Assembly: GCF_001039355.2 (NCBI RefSeq)
Contig: NW_019775728.1
Span: forward strand, 178,632 to 235,896
Length of the DNA: 57,265 bases
DNA from: Lingula anatina
Taxonomy: Eukaryota; Brachiopoda; Lingulata; Lingulida; Lingulidae
Direction of reading: 5' to 3'
In this document: positions 45,801 to 57,265 of the stretch, piece by piece
How positions within the stretch are numbered: the stretch's first letter is position 1
Layout of the letters: each line of letters starts with the position of its first letter
Notes under the pieces: model-generated
Databases searched by the model: none
Seen by the model: only the letters and a program-made list of their open reading frames with translations
Told to the model about the DNA's origin: nothing
Program-made: the position numbers and the translations under genes

Positions 45801-48616
45801 GAATCAAGCAGAACCAACCGGAATGAAGAATTCTCAAAATTCGTACTGCATTCGGGAAGATTTTTCAAATTGACCTAAATTATTGTAAGAATGCCGTTGG
45901 AATACTCAGAATGCGCTTGAATCCGCCTGGAATGATCCGTGCACATTTCGGCTGTATTATAGCTCTCAAATGCAGCTCGAATGTAGTTGGAAAACTAAGC
46001 ATATCGATAATGCTGTCAGAATGCAGACAGAATATTTAGAATATACTTCGAATTCCGTACATGTGTAGTTCGATTGCTGGCTGAAATAGGATTTCGCATC
46101 AATCGAGATGCATTCGAGGTGCATTCCTGCTCATTCTAGCAGGATTTGAAGTGTCTTGCCATTTCGGTTCTCCCTCGAACGCAATCAAAATATCCCGAGT
46201 GCCGCCGGAATGCCGTGAGAATATTTAGAATGCACTCATAGTGCAGTTAGAATACACTTAGAAAGCCATTCGATATTTCTCCCCTGGGAATGCCCTTCGA
46301 TAGTATTGAGCATGAGCAAAACATTCTGGTCGGAAATAAGAATGGGTAAAAACATTTGGAATGCACTCAGAAATTTTAGATTGCGCTTCGAATACCTAGG
46401 AACGTACAAAGAAGTCTTTCCGACAGCATTCTTGCTCATTCCGCCTCAAGTGTGACGGGGCCTTTAAGAATATACGGTTACTTCATCTCCTAGGTGTTCA
46501 CTACGACTACCATGGTATTGGAGAGTTCTGGTACTGCATCAGTCCTGCCAATGACTTTGGAGTTCAAGTCAGATTTTTTGGGTACAGTCAGACGTCCTTA
46601 ATTGGAGCAGTCGCAGTGAAAGTTGGTCAGAGCACGGTCACCATTACAACCCCAGACCAAGCTACAGCAATATCATTACCAGTCATCAGGTTTGTATTAT
46701 TTCGTCATTGTATCCGTCCAAGCCCGTGCTTTCACCGATGACATATATCTGCCAACCCTAAAATTGTTTTAAAGTACTTGATATATTTTACTATCATTTG
46801 CATGGGTTTTTTTTGCAACTTTAGCACCATAAGTGTCAAATCATAATTTTGCTTTATTTAATTTTTTGCAAAAGCAGGTTCGGTTAAACAGTTTATTTGG
46901 CTTATATTTAATAATTGTATTGAATGTACAGTTTGTTATAAATGCAGGTTCCCTTTGAAATTAAACATGATTTGTAATAAGTATTTAGAAAAGCTATATT
47001 CCAAAGGTTGTTCAATATTGGGTTATGCAGAGGGTGGTGGCATATCCTACAATCTTTTCAGGAGTATTTCTTATTTAGTAGCATATTATTCTTTCGCTTT
47101 GAGATTTACGTTAATATTTGTCTGTAAGTGGCAGTTTAGTTTTCTCTCTACATGTTATTTTTTTAATTTCTAAGTTTTTTAATAAAATCTCTGTAAAAAG
47201 AGGCCATTGACCGAAAAGTTTAATGTTAGAAGAACTGCATGTGTGAATTGTTTGCTTTTTAGAATTGACGGTGTACAACAGTCCCTAGCTGTGACTAATA
47301 CCAGGCTGGAACTGGGCAGTGGAGAGGCTATTGTTGATATTCTAGATGAGAGGAACATTGGTGGAGGAGCAGTGATGATGATCACTTTCCAGTATAAAAT
47401 GGGTATGAAATTTTAAGTGAATTTATATGGAGATGACATTTGGTAGGGAATTTCTTTTCAAAAAATGTTTTCTTTGTCGTTTTGATATAGATTAACAAAT
47501 TAAAACAAAAGGGAACGTTTTAATCATGTTATGTAAATTCTTAAGTGTCTTTGTGACACCAGTTTTTTTAATTGAGCAGAGCACTGCAAAAATCTTTGAT
47601 TGTGTTTGAGCCATAAAATTACCGCTAAATGCATTGTTTTATTATATCGACTTTTGCACAGTTATCAACTGTTAAATAGTGGCATAAACCCAAAAAATAC
47701 AATCTTGTCCATGTTAAGATGCATGACAGCTGTATTATAAATTTACAAAAAGCAGGTTATTTTTATTCTTGGACGATTGACATTTCGAGCATCGACGAAA
47801 CAGTGTAAGGCTTTTTTGTCAGGTGCAAGCCTCATGGTAGAAGTCCGCTTCAGTCTGCCTATCGGCCGTCTCTTCCTTGGCCTGAATTTTACTCCAACTG
47901 CCAGTTTTCTAGGAGACACGTCAGGATTATGTGGACTAATGGATAACAACGAAGAAAACGACTTCACAATGTCTGATGGTGCACTAACTAAAGATAAAGA
48001 GTTGTTTGCTGAATCATGTAAATAAAACGCCCGAAATAATAATAATATACAATCTACAATTTTAGAATGAGGCAAATTTGTCTTAAAATTGTTTTATCAA
48101 AAATTTTAGTTGCTGATACGATATTTAATAGAGTAAAATTACTGCTGCAATCTAAGATCTGATTATTTCTTTTACGTTGAAAATGACGTTTAAAGCATCT
48201 ATGACGCTGATGGTCGTAGTTCTTCCTATACACAAAATACATAGTATACTACAATGTATGTGTGGGAACTATATTTTGTTTGATCGTGGCTTATTTACCA
48301 CAGGGAGAGTCCACGATTCGTTATTTCGTCGGTCTGTTTTGCCGGGCGGTTGGTCCTGGAGCAGATCTAACTTCCATGTTGATGACGTCATGGATCCCTC
48401 GTACACAGACCCCAGTCTATACAGTCCGTCCTACAGCACTGCCAATGTGTCCCAATCCGAACTAGAGGTATCTGTAATTTTGGTGCACTCAGTTACAATA
48501 ATTCTCAATAGCCCATTTAATCCCAATATTTGAATTTTTATTGCCATGTTGATTTTCAGGTGGGGTCTATAGGCTAGAAACATTAATTTAAACTTAATTT
48601 CGAATACAAAGAGTGT

Positions 48617-48685
<69 letters not shown>

Positions 48686-50297
48686 AATTCAAAATGGTGA
48701 AACAAAAGAAAACAGAAAAACAGGTGGCTGAAAATTCAAAAAGTTAAAGACAAGATATTACCTTATCAATTGCAGCCATTTACTATCTCTTTGGGGTTGT
48801 AAAACATAAATCAGAGAAAATTTAACAAGTGTCCCATATTTAGGCCTATGGGATTAAATGGCCTAGGATAACAGGGGGTGCTTTTATGTAAAAGGGGATG
48901 GATTTGTCTTCTTATAACAAAAAAAAAAAGCCGAAAATGACATTAAACAGCGCTTAAATCTCAGACATACCGGTCTGTTTTGCAGCTGTGCCTTATGGAA
49001 AAAAGCTCTCAGAATAGTATAATTGTCATGTTTTTTGTCATCTCAGGGATCATTTACGGCACACACGCTGGAGAAAAAAACAGAGTTGCTCTTTGTCGCA
49101 AATTCTGATTGGGTGAAAAAAACGGGATATTGTGCATTAACATCGTGTCTGTTTTCAACTTCAGCACATGGTAATATCTCCCATATACATGTGAACTATA
49201 CAGTGCAAATCGTTCACTTTCGGGATTTTAATGCATAAAACAAACTCGGCTTTTCATAAAGCAATAATGTATAAAAAATCCTATTATCTGAGCGTGTAAT
49301 CGCAGATGTCATGGCCCATTCCTGTTTCGTTTCCATCAGACGCGCGACAGCGAAACCACAGATAACGCGTAGTTTCGTTTCCACATTCAGATTCGGCCCA
49401 GGGTAAAGAGTAAAGAGTGGAGATTTCCATTAATGACGCAATGACCCAGTCACACGAATACCCAGTCACATGAATATTTCATGAGACCAGAGAATATTAC
49501 ATGAAATTAGCTATTTACGGTACCCACTATTTGGTGTGTAATTCACGAAAAACGATATCATATCTTCGTTGTTTAACTGCCGATTCAGGATCGCGACGCG
49601 TTTTCCCCAACTCTGTGAAGTTATGTGGTCTTTCTTGATAATTTTATATGTGTTTAATGTTACGTTAACAATCTTTTTTAATATAAAGCGCATTCAGAAT
49701 AACATGATCCACCGACTAACAGATCCGCGTACTACCTATGGCCGACTCCACTTCAAATGCGATGCGGCTGATTCCCGATGGTATAAGCGATTTGATTTTT
49801 TAGGTGGCTGAAGTTGCATGTAAGTCCAAGGTTCCAGACGGGTTGCTATTACAACAGTGTGTGTTTGACATAATTGTGACAAAGGATATAGCATTTGCCA
49901 ATTTGGAAAGATATCAAACTGGTATGATTTTTTTTAAATTTAATTTTGCTTTTAGAACGTATAAATATTTTCTGAACACATATCTGAATTGTATAGATAA
50001 ATTTAAATTACAATTGACATATATTATTTAGGAAAAACAGACTTTCAAAGCATCTTACTGATGCAGATATGACATTATAGTACTATGTGTAAGAAAGTGT
50101 TATGGTGCCGCAAGCCTGATCTTCTTTGTGCATTGCTTTGCCTGGCCAACGCAAGTAATGTATGAACAATTCCCTAGAAGATCTTTAATATACATGCATT
50201 TCGCACCAGCGTTTAAGGTAGATTTTTATGTACAATAACCCGCTCTTCGATCTTGAAGACATTGTGCCCCTCTAAATATATAAAACTCTGAGTTTTG

Positions 50298-50382
<85 letters not shown>

Positions 50383-50752
50383 AGTACTAACTCTACTGAT
50401 CAAGGTAAAACAGGTTATCCTCTCCATGGTCTGTTCCAGGATGTCCCGGTCACTGCAATGGTAAAGGCAGGTGTGTCAACGGCTCATGCGAATGTAACGA
50501 CAAATGGTCGGGTCCAGACTGCTCTATAGGTATGTAGCTGAGACAAAATGGCGATTTCCTTTTCTTTTCCATAATGTTTGGAGGATAAGGCTATCCACCA
50601 TTTTATTCGATATAAATTTCATTTGGCTGCAAAATCCCAGATTGGATATCATTGACATATTGTGGAGCTCTTAGAATGTTCGGGAATAGAATGCGGTATA
50701 ACATAGGTTGCATAGTTACATAGCCTTTCCTTTCCTTTCCTTTAGGCCTATG

Positions 50753-50815
<63 letters not shown>

Positions 50816-51619
50816 ATATTCCAAACCCCGTGATCTGCAGTGGATACGTTATTGAGTCTTTATTTCTATCATACATACACGTACATACATTTTGTTGGCG
50901 CGTTCTAGCATAACTTCAAATGAATCAGTGTTTATTGTACCCAGGACGAAACGTATATTCAATATACGTCCTTGATTGTACTGATAATATGTAATTTTGT
51001 GTGAGTACTATTATACAGTTCTTGTCCTAGTTTTCATAACACAACTTACAGTTCGAAGACTATGTATTCATTTTTGTTTGTAAATCGGGGTTTAGTTCTT
51101 TGGTTTGCTTTAAAAAAAAACTTCATGGTACACATATAGGCCTAACATCATATCACCCTGTTCTAATAAGGTTTCTGTGGAGCATGCGTAAACGGTGTCT
51201 GTGACAGCGGTTTCTGTGTGCGCAACGTGAGTTGGGAGGGCAGTACGTGTGAGGACAAGGGTACATGTAAGTGTATCATTATAGAGGTAAATGCATTATT
51301 GAGATTATAAAAGACAACCTCTGAATATTCGGCGCGTTAAAGTGGGATATTATTCGAAGCTGAGCCACGTACACATCTGTTTTGTGTATTAATTGTATTG
51401 TCCCAAATTACGCGCAATAATATTCGTTAACATAATTTTATTTTATAAAACAACGGATTACCCATATTCGTATTTCTGCCAGGTACTGTTGGGAGGGTTC
51501 CTTACGAAGCATGGTACCAAACAATAGGATTCCAAGCAGGCATGGGCGTAGTTGTGGCGCTATTGGTACTTGGCCTGTTAGTGTTTATGCAACGTTGTCT
51601 TCGGCACAAACGGAAGTAA
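42855..51619 (+). CDS. VWDE-like type I membrane protein (VWD, EGF-like, TM), 13 coding exons
   Basis: Exons: 42855-43238, 43443-43511, 43686-43819, 44333-44505, 44799-44942, 46494-46689, 47263-47402, 47823-48017, 48304-48467, 49804-49921, 50440-50529, 51171-51260 and 51483-51619; all phases agree, about 677 aa. Order: signal peptide (SIISLLFFTLIFTICQTFS); a segment with YVNSSIIVPPGITLTVEPGV, like the first turn of bark-beetle-type beta-helix proteins; Cys-rich exons 3-5; a VWD domain from GGDPHLTTLDG through TSGLCGLMDNNEENDF; an ESWRVHDSLF segment; two EGF-like exons (CPGHCNGKGRC; CGACVNGVCDSG); a membrane segment (GVVVALLVLGLLVF) and tail QRCLRHKRK. Probably a cell-surface adhesion or recognition protein. 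Least certain are the exon 1 end (43238, or 43266 which breaks phase) and exon 2. An in-frame ATG at 42744 exists, but 42855 gives a clean signal peptide. Confidence 0.82.
45769..46466. mobile_element. About 700-bp MITE with AAGGCCCYGTMACAC ends in VWDE-like intron 5
   Basis: Left end ttaaggccctgtaacactta and the complement of the right end (cttaaaggccccgtcacact) are inverted repeats, with TTTA/TTAA-like bases outside. The interior is built of many degenerate GAATGC/GAATAC words at about 10- to 25-base spacing, in both orientations. It ends 27 bases before exon 6. Non-coding. Confidence 0.7.
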
Positions 51620-52392
51620 AGTTCAACTATAATGCATCCGGAAAGTATATCAAGGAGAAGCAAGGGGCACCCCCAGTGTCTCATCATTACGTTCACATAG
51701 TGAGGTGCAAGGGATTTACAAGCAACATACATTGCTACAGATTGAAACACGTCGAATTTGCCTCAGATTACGGGAAGAGATTCCAATCTCAGAGATCATA
51801 CAACAGACTTCAACATTTGCAATTATCGTTTTGCCTGTACAAGAAAAGCTTCCTGTTATTGTCCGTCTGTCCCAGTTTCACCTTTCCTGAAAGATAGGAT
51901 TATCTAACCTATCCGACAGGTCGAACTCCTGGAGAAGAAAAGTGTCATCTTCAAAAAGGGATGGTATCTTTCAAGAAAAACAATATCATCTTTGAAGTCA
52001 TTTAATTCCGTTGCTTTGGACAAAACGCACCATCCATGGAAGCTAAAAATAATTACATTGTTAAGACTTATTACTACGTAATATCACTTATCCAAAAATT
52101 ATCAATTATTCTAGATTAATGAAAAGTATCAACAATGAAGACTTAAAAGGTTATCGCCATGTATAGCCACTTTTGTATATTAATTATCCAGGAATATTCA
52201 AATTATCAATTACTCCAGATTTAAAACAAGGCAGCAAAGCTGTCAAATGTACAGACAAAAAACAGAAAATAAAGATGCAAAAAAAAAAAAGGTCATTTTG
52301 TCAATTTTGATGCAATAATAAATAATGCTTATAATAGCACTGTCAGTCAACACTGAATTTTAATCATGCACAACAGGTAACATGGTCAATAA

Positions 52393-52556
52393 CAGGAGCA
52401 GATCCAGAGATATTTTCTGACAGTATTCCAAAGTATCTATGTTGATCCATCCTCCATTTTGATGGTCTTCCAACAGAAAAAAAATAGATACCAGTCAATA
52501 TAAACTTAATAACTTGTCTTCCGGAAGACCCAGAAGATGGTCTCAATCCACCCCTT
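52393..52556. mobile_element. Diverged hAT-like MITE, inverted relative of 30124-30292
   Basis: caggagcagatccagagata...cttccggaagacccagaaga matches the reverse complement of the 30124-30292 element over its full length. The ends are degraded (the right end ccaccccttc in place of ccgcccctg). Confidence 0.72.
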
Positions 52557-52682
52557 CAATAAGATTACAGTTTCAGGACCATGAGAGTTCAAATTCACAT
52601 TATGAAAGTCTCAATANGCTTTAAAAAAAAAACTTCATGGTATACATATAGGCCTAACATCATATCATCCTGTTCTAATAAG

Positions 52683-53131
52683 GTTTCTGTGGAGCATGCG
52701 TAAACGGTGTCTGTGACAGCGGTTTCTGTGTGCGCAACGTGAGTTGGGAGGGCAGTACGTGTGAGGACAAGGGTACATGTAAGTGTATCATTATAGAGGT
52801 AAATGCATTATTGAGATTATAAAAGACAACCTCTGAATATTCGGCGCGTTAAAGTGGGATATTATTCGAAGCTGAGCCACGTACACATCTGTTTTGTATT
52901 AATTGTATTGTCCCAAATTACGCGCAATAATATTCGTTAACATAATTTTATTTTATAAAACATAACGGATTACCCATATTCGTATTTCTGCCAGGTACTG
53001 TTGGGAGGGTTCCTTACGAAGCATGGTACCAAACAATAGGATTCCAAGCAGGCGTGGGCGTAGTTGTGGCGCTATTGGTACTTGGCCTGTTAGTGTTTAT
53101 GCAACGTTGTCTTCGGCACAAACGGAAGTAA
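52683..53131 (+). pseudogene. Second copy of VWDE-like exons 12 and 13
   Basis: 52683-52772 (EGF-like exon) and 52995-53131 (membrane segment, tail and TAA) have intact splice sites and frame. One visible change is Met to Val in the membrane segment (AGVGVVV). No other exons accompany it. It is either a duplicated 3' end or the second allele placed in tandem; alternative terminal exon use cannot be ruled out. Confidence 0.7.
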
Positions 53132-53732
53132 AGTTCAACTATAATGCATCCGGAAAGTATATCAAGGAGAAGCAAGGGGCACCCCCAGTGTCTCATCATT
53201 ACGTTCACATAGTGAGGTGCAAGGGATTTACAAGCAACATACACTGCTACAGATTGAAACACGTCGAATTTGCCTCAGATTACGGGAAGAGATTCCAATC
53301 TCAGAGATCATACAACAGACTTCAACATTTGCAATTATCGTTTTGCCTGTACAAGAAAAGCTTCCTGTTATTGTCCGTCCCAGTTTCACCTTTCCTGAAA
53401 GATAGGATTATCTAACCTATCGGACAGGTCGAACTCCTCGAGAAGAAAAGTGTCATCTTCAAAAAGGGATGGTATCTTTCAAGAAAAACAATATCATCTT
53501 TGAAGTCATTTAATTCCGTTGCTTTGGACAAAACGCACCATCCATGGAAGCTAAAAATAATTACATTGTTAAGACTTATTACTAAGTATTATCACTTATC
53601 CAGGAATTATCAATTATTCTAGATTAATGAAAAGTATCATCAATGAAGACTTAAAAGGTTATCGCCATGTATAGCCTCTTTTGTATATTAATTATCCAGG
53701 AATATTCAAATTATCAATTACTCCAGATTTAA

Positions 53733-54428
53733 GGAAAGAATTGCCTTTGGTGAATTAATTAGTATTACAAAGTATGCTTTTATTCGATATCAATTACCCG
53801 AGAATTGTTAGATTAAGGATATATATATATATATATATATTTTTTTTTTTTTACTTCTTCATTTTTGAAAAAGAAAGAGGGCGGGTTAAGAAAACAGGAA
53901 TTTTTTAAAGGATTGATGAGAACTTAATTAAAATAAGTGTTGATAAGTGTTTGCAAAATGGATTTGTCCAGTTGAATTAATTTCCTAAAACAGTTTTGTT
54001 TGCCGTTGTATATTCTGCGATTTAGCAGCTTTACGTAAGATTATGCATTATTGTACATGTATATGGGAGTGGAGATAAAAATCGTGCCACGAAGTAAACG
54101 GGGGTGGGTGGGTGGGTGGGGGGGGGGTCTTGAGGGGTTGACCAGCTTTAAGGTTTCTCTTGGGTTTTATAATTTAAAGTTTTCAATATTAATAGACTTA
54201 TATGAGCAAACCTGTGAACTAAATAGTGCCCCTTTCTCATCCACCTGCCACCAAACTACAGATGCACGCACCAAAATTAAACCATTAATCCTATGGAAGA
54301 TTATTAAAGAAATCTTGTAGTTTAAACAAGGTTTATTCAAAGAAAAGGATTGAGGTAAGTCGCTGCTACCATTATATGTTATTTAATCAACATTTATTAT
54401 ATGGCTGAAATATGCACACGCCCAAAAG
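53733..54428. other. AT-rich non-coding stretch
   Basis: Contains a short (TA)n and T run at 53819-53852 and a G-rich run near 54100-54128. The frame 54051-54320 has no recognisable family. No gene seen. Confidence 0.4.
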
Positions 54429-55510
54429 ATCTGGGCTCCGTATCTCGAAAGGTTCGCTATGTTGCGCACGTGCGTTAGTGTCTCGATTCCATAACCGATT
54501 CTATTTCGAGATACGGGGCCATGAAATCGAGACGCACTTGCACGTGCGCAAGTCGCAAAGGCCTCTGCGTATGCATAATTCGTCATTTTAATATGTCTTT
54601 CATGTAATTAAACATGGTGGCAAGTTTGGGTTGCTAGTCATAATAGCATATAATAAAACATATAACAAAAACATGGAAGCTTTTAATTGATTGAATCACT
54701 GGTACCTCTGATAGAAAAACTTGCGGTAAATATTCACGTGAAGAATGCTAAAGTCATGTTTTATTATGCAGAAAAAATTCAAAATTAAACATTTCATACA
54801 TCATTTTATATTTTCTGGTGAATGTAATTCATCTGTGTAGTCTATTGATGATAATAATAAATTTAAAAGTGTCATTTTCTACACAAAATGAAAAAGCAGA
54901 AACAAAGCATTCCGTCGCACCGTGACCTTCCTCAATGTCTATTATTGTGAGACTGAACACTACTCACCAATGTGTCAGTAATTGTGTCAGTCCAAGCTTC
55001 GCTTATTGAATTGTTTTTTGANACCAATGTGTCAGTAATTGTGTCAGTCCAAGCTTCGCTTACTGAATTGTTTTTTTTTTTTTTGACATTTTATTGGTGT
55101 CAAATACTTCAAATATCAGTATTTGTAATTATGATATTTCCATAAATAAAAACAACCTCTTGATTTGCGTCATGGTGATAAAAATGACATTTTTTGTAAT
55201 GGTGTTATGACGTCTTCACTTTCTGCGGCAATCAAATTTAAGTAGAGTTTGAGGCTATAATTGCGTTGCGTTTGCTAAGGCTTCGAGATAGCAGGTGAGT
55301 GCAATCGCACTAACAAAAAGCACGCTCGCCATGCTCGCGCACGTGCGCAAAATAGTGAAGCTTTCGAGATACGGGACCCTGGGCTCCGTATCTCGAAAGG
55401 TTCGCTATGTTGCGCACGTGTGTTAGTGTCTCGATTCCATAACCGATTCTATTTCGAGATACGGGGCCATGAAATCGAGACTCACAGACACGTGCGCAAG
55501 ATAATAACAA
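54429..55510. repeat. Dispersed palindromic repeat, two copies (GGGCTCCGTATCTCGAAAG)
   Basis: About 54431-54555 and 55379-55500 share ctgggctccgtatctcgaaa, the gttcgctatgttgcgcacgt core and tttcgagatacggggccatg. At 55264-55375 a further inverted-looking piece (cttcgagatag...ctttcgagatacgggacc) precedes the second copy. The ccgtatctcgaaa / tttcgagatacgg words are complementary, so each copy can fold. Non-coding. Confidence 0.65.
54966..55076 (+). repeat. 55-bp direct duplication across the N at 55022
   Basis: accaatgtgtcagtaattgt and the following 35 bases occur directly before and after the single N, with one base difference. This is the pattern of two contig ends that overlap but were not merged. 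Confidence 0.85.
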
Positions 55511-55610
55511 AACCCATTTTTTTTTTTACCTCGTAGTTACTTTTTCATAAATTGACGGGGGCCAACTTACCCCGGGGTCCAACTAGCCCCGGTCTCCCCT
55601 ATGTGGTTGG

Positions 55611-55989
55611 CATTATTTCATTCAAATCACTTGAGAACATTGGCAGATTAAATTTAGTTCATTGCATAAAACCAAAATGTCTACGTATATACTAGTAGTT
55701 TATAACGCCATTATAATGATTTTTTGTATCATACAGGTTTCCCTCTTTTCTGAGTGACATGTTACAAGCGAGACAGAAGAATATGTCACAAAGAAAACTA
55801 ACTTGAGTTGTAGATTTCAGGGAAGAAACTGGATGAGACTTGCCAACAAAGACTATTTGAAGTGTCATTGAATATAGGGCCTATATTTTTCCTTCATGAT
55901 ATTTTGAATTATTCTCAGTCACCTCACGGTCCCTATACACGTCAAATGTGAACATAAATTCTATGTTACTATGTCATGTTGAAAAAAGA

Positions 55990-56056
<67 letters not shown>

Positions 56057-57265
56057 GTAAAAGGACCATGGTATAACAGTCTGCGATATTAACCACTAGC
56101 CCAATGCCAGTGAAAAAGCGAACTGGCCCGGGCTTGTTAATTTCTTAAAAACAGTCACTTACTGGCCCAGTTAATTTTTTCGGCTGTAACATGTACTCAA
56201 ATTAAAAACGTATGGCCTTGTATAAGCAAGTCAGATGAAGAAAAATAAAATTCTTTTTATTTGCACTGTTGAAAACAAAAAGATTTGCCAACATAGACTA
56301 CATACACTGAAAAACTTTTAATTAGCAACTTAATCATGCTTTGGGAGTGACTAGTTACTGCTTATATGTAAAGTTATGTATTTTTCTTTCTTCTGTTGCA
56401 ATAAAGGGATGTTTCTATGTACAAATACTGCTATCAGGATACTTGAGTTTGAAGTTGACTTTAAAATTATTCAAAGCCTATATAGTAAATAAGTATGAGA
56501 TTCTGTATCGAATTTTTATTTTCATAATTCAAAATTCAGGGTTTTGTTTTTCGTCTACAGATTTAAGAATGGTAGTAATCTTTCATCCAGTAAAATTCAT
56601 GACATTCATGCAAACGAAAGAGCACAATTTTTCATTTTAAATTTTATTTATTAGCTTGCATCTTATTGCATTTATACCTTTTACCTCATCCAAATGATTT
56701 AATGCACATCACCATAGTGAAAATATATAAAAAGAAATAAAAAGTAAAATTCAAGCATCAAATGTGAATCACCAGTTTGCTACATTGTCACTTTGAAAGC
56801 TCATGAAATAAAAATATAATAAAATACTATTTTGTTTATTCAGTGCATACATTTGAAAATTGGGACACGACTTTTTCTAAAGAATTTATGCTGTCAGCAA
56901 CATGTTTACTAACTGTGAAAGCATTTGGAGGTGCATTTGATAAAAAAAGTCATTGTATCTTTTTAAAAAGAAGTCGTCAACATTACAAAAATTGGAAAAG
57001 ACCTCAAGGGGAAGTAAAAAAAAATTATATGTTATATTACGAGTGTTGTCATTACACACCTGTGTGCTCACTGTAAGGCTTTTTTTCCTACTGTGCAGTC
57101 GTCTCTCCTTATCACAGGTCCCAATTTATCTTTATGTCTCCCCCCATGACAAGCCACGATGCATCATAGCTGTCTACTCCCCCCTCCCCATTACGAGCCC
57201 CATGTCATCTTTGTCGTCTCCCCCATTACGAACCCCATGTCATCTTTGGCGTTTCCCCCCATCAC
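55611..57265 (+). repeat. Partial array unit at the right edge
   Basis: 55611-56691 matches 34039-35106 nearly base for base, including the (TA)n tract and the block ending tcttattgcatttatacctt. 56692-57150 supplies the sequence missing in the 35107-35926 gap and also matches 26750-27450. From about 57157 the C-rich minisatellite begins the next unit. No peptide gene lies inside the window here. Confidence 0.85.

Larger units (their letters stand above)
51107..53732 (+). repeat. 1.1-kb near-identical duplication holding the last two VWDE-like exons
   Basis: 51107-52223 and 52618-53732 match almost base for base, with an N at 52617 exactly at the start of the second copy. Differences are a few substitutions and short indels (cgtaatatc against agtattatc, for example). 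Between them lies unique DNA with a hAT-like MITE. The N at the boundary suggests a haplotype or mis-join artefact. Confidence 0.83.

Overview
This is animal nuclear DNA. It is AT-rich, with multi-exon genes split by GT-AG introns, TATA promoters, AATAAA signals, many (TA)n/(GA)n/(CA)n tracts, several families of short inverted-repeat transposons, two decayed LINE pieces and a tRNA-Asn. The gene families and the CTCCGCCAAGGAGG-type dispersed repeat fit a marine invertebrate. A lophotrochozoan (mollusc or brachiopod) is my best guess, but amphioxus, hemichordate or echinoderm cannot be excluded from sequence alone.

Layout. 1-7.6 kb is mostly non-coding, with MITEs and a few low-confidence candidate exons, one carrying an alpha/beta-hydrolase-like GGGF motif. 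7.7-13.2 kb is a complete six-exon METTL24-like (FkbM-type) methyltransferase gene, + strand, about 323 aa. 13.2-17.1 kb is intergenic and holds a broken L1-type ORF1. 17.1-41.9 kb is a tandem array of three large units, each carrying a TATA promoter, a non-coding first exon and a small secreted-peptide gene. A fourth, partial unit begins near 55.6 kb and runs off the right edge. 42.4-53.7 kb sits between array segments and holds a 13-exon gene for a type I membrane protein: an N-terminal region resembling beta-helix proteins, Cys-rich/EGF-like modules, a von Willebrand D domain, two more EGF-like repeats, one membrane segment and a short basic tail (VWDE-like). Its last two exons are present twice.

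The array peptide is the most interesting content. Copy 1 (157 aa) is complete: signal peptide, an Arg/Ile-rich cationic segment beginning WPRIRIRLPR, a two-cysteine segment, then an acidic C-terminal piece with two canonical EF-hand calcium loops spaced only 22 residues apart. The layout recalls mytimycin-type antifungal peptide precursors of mussels (cationic peptide plus C-terminal EF-hand extension), but the mature peptide is different. All three copies need a non-canonical GC-AG first coding intron to stay in frame. Copies 2 and 3 lack exons only where the assembly has a single-N join, so they are probably incomplete assemblies, not proven pseudogenes.

The assembly is imperfect here. Single Ns lie at 24676, 31618, 40524, 52617 and 55022, and an 820-base gap spans 35107-35926. 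Four of the single Ns adjoin a near-identical duplication or a place where exons vanish, which points to unmerged haplotypes or collapsed repeats.
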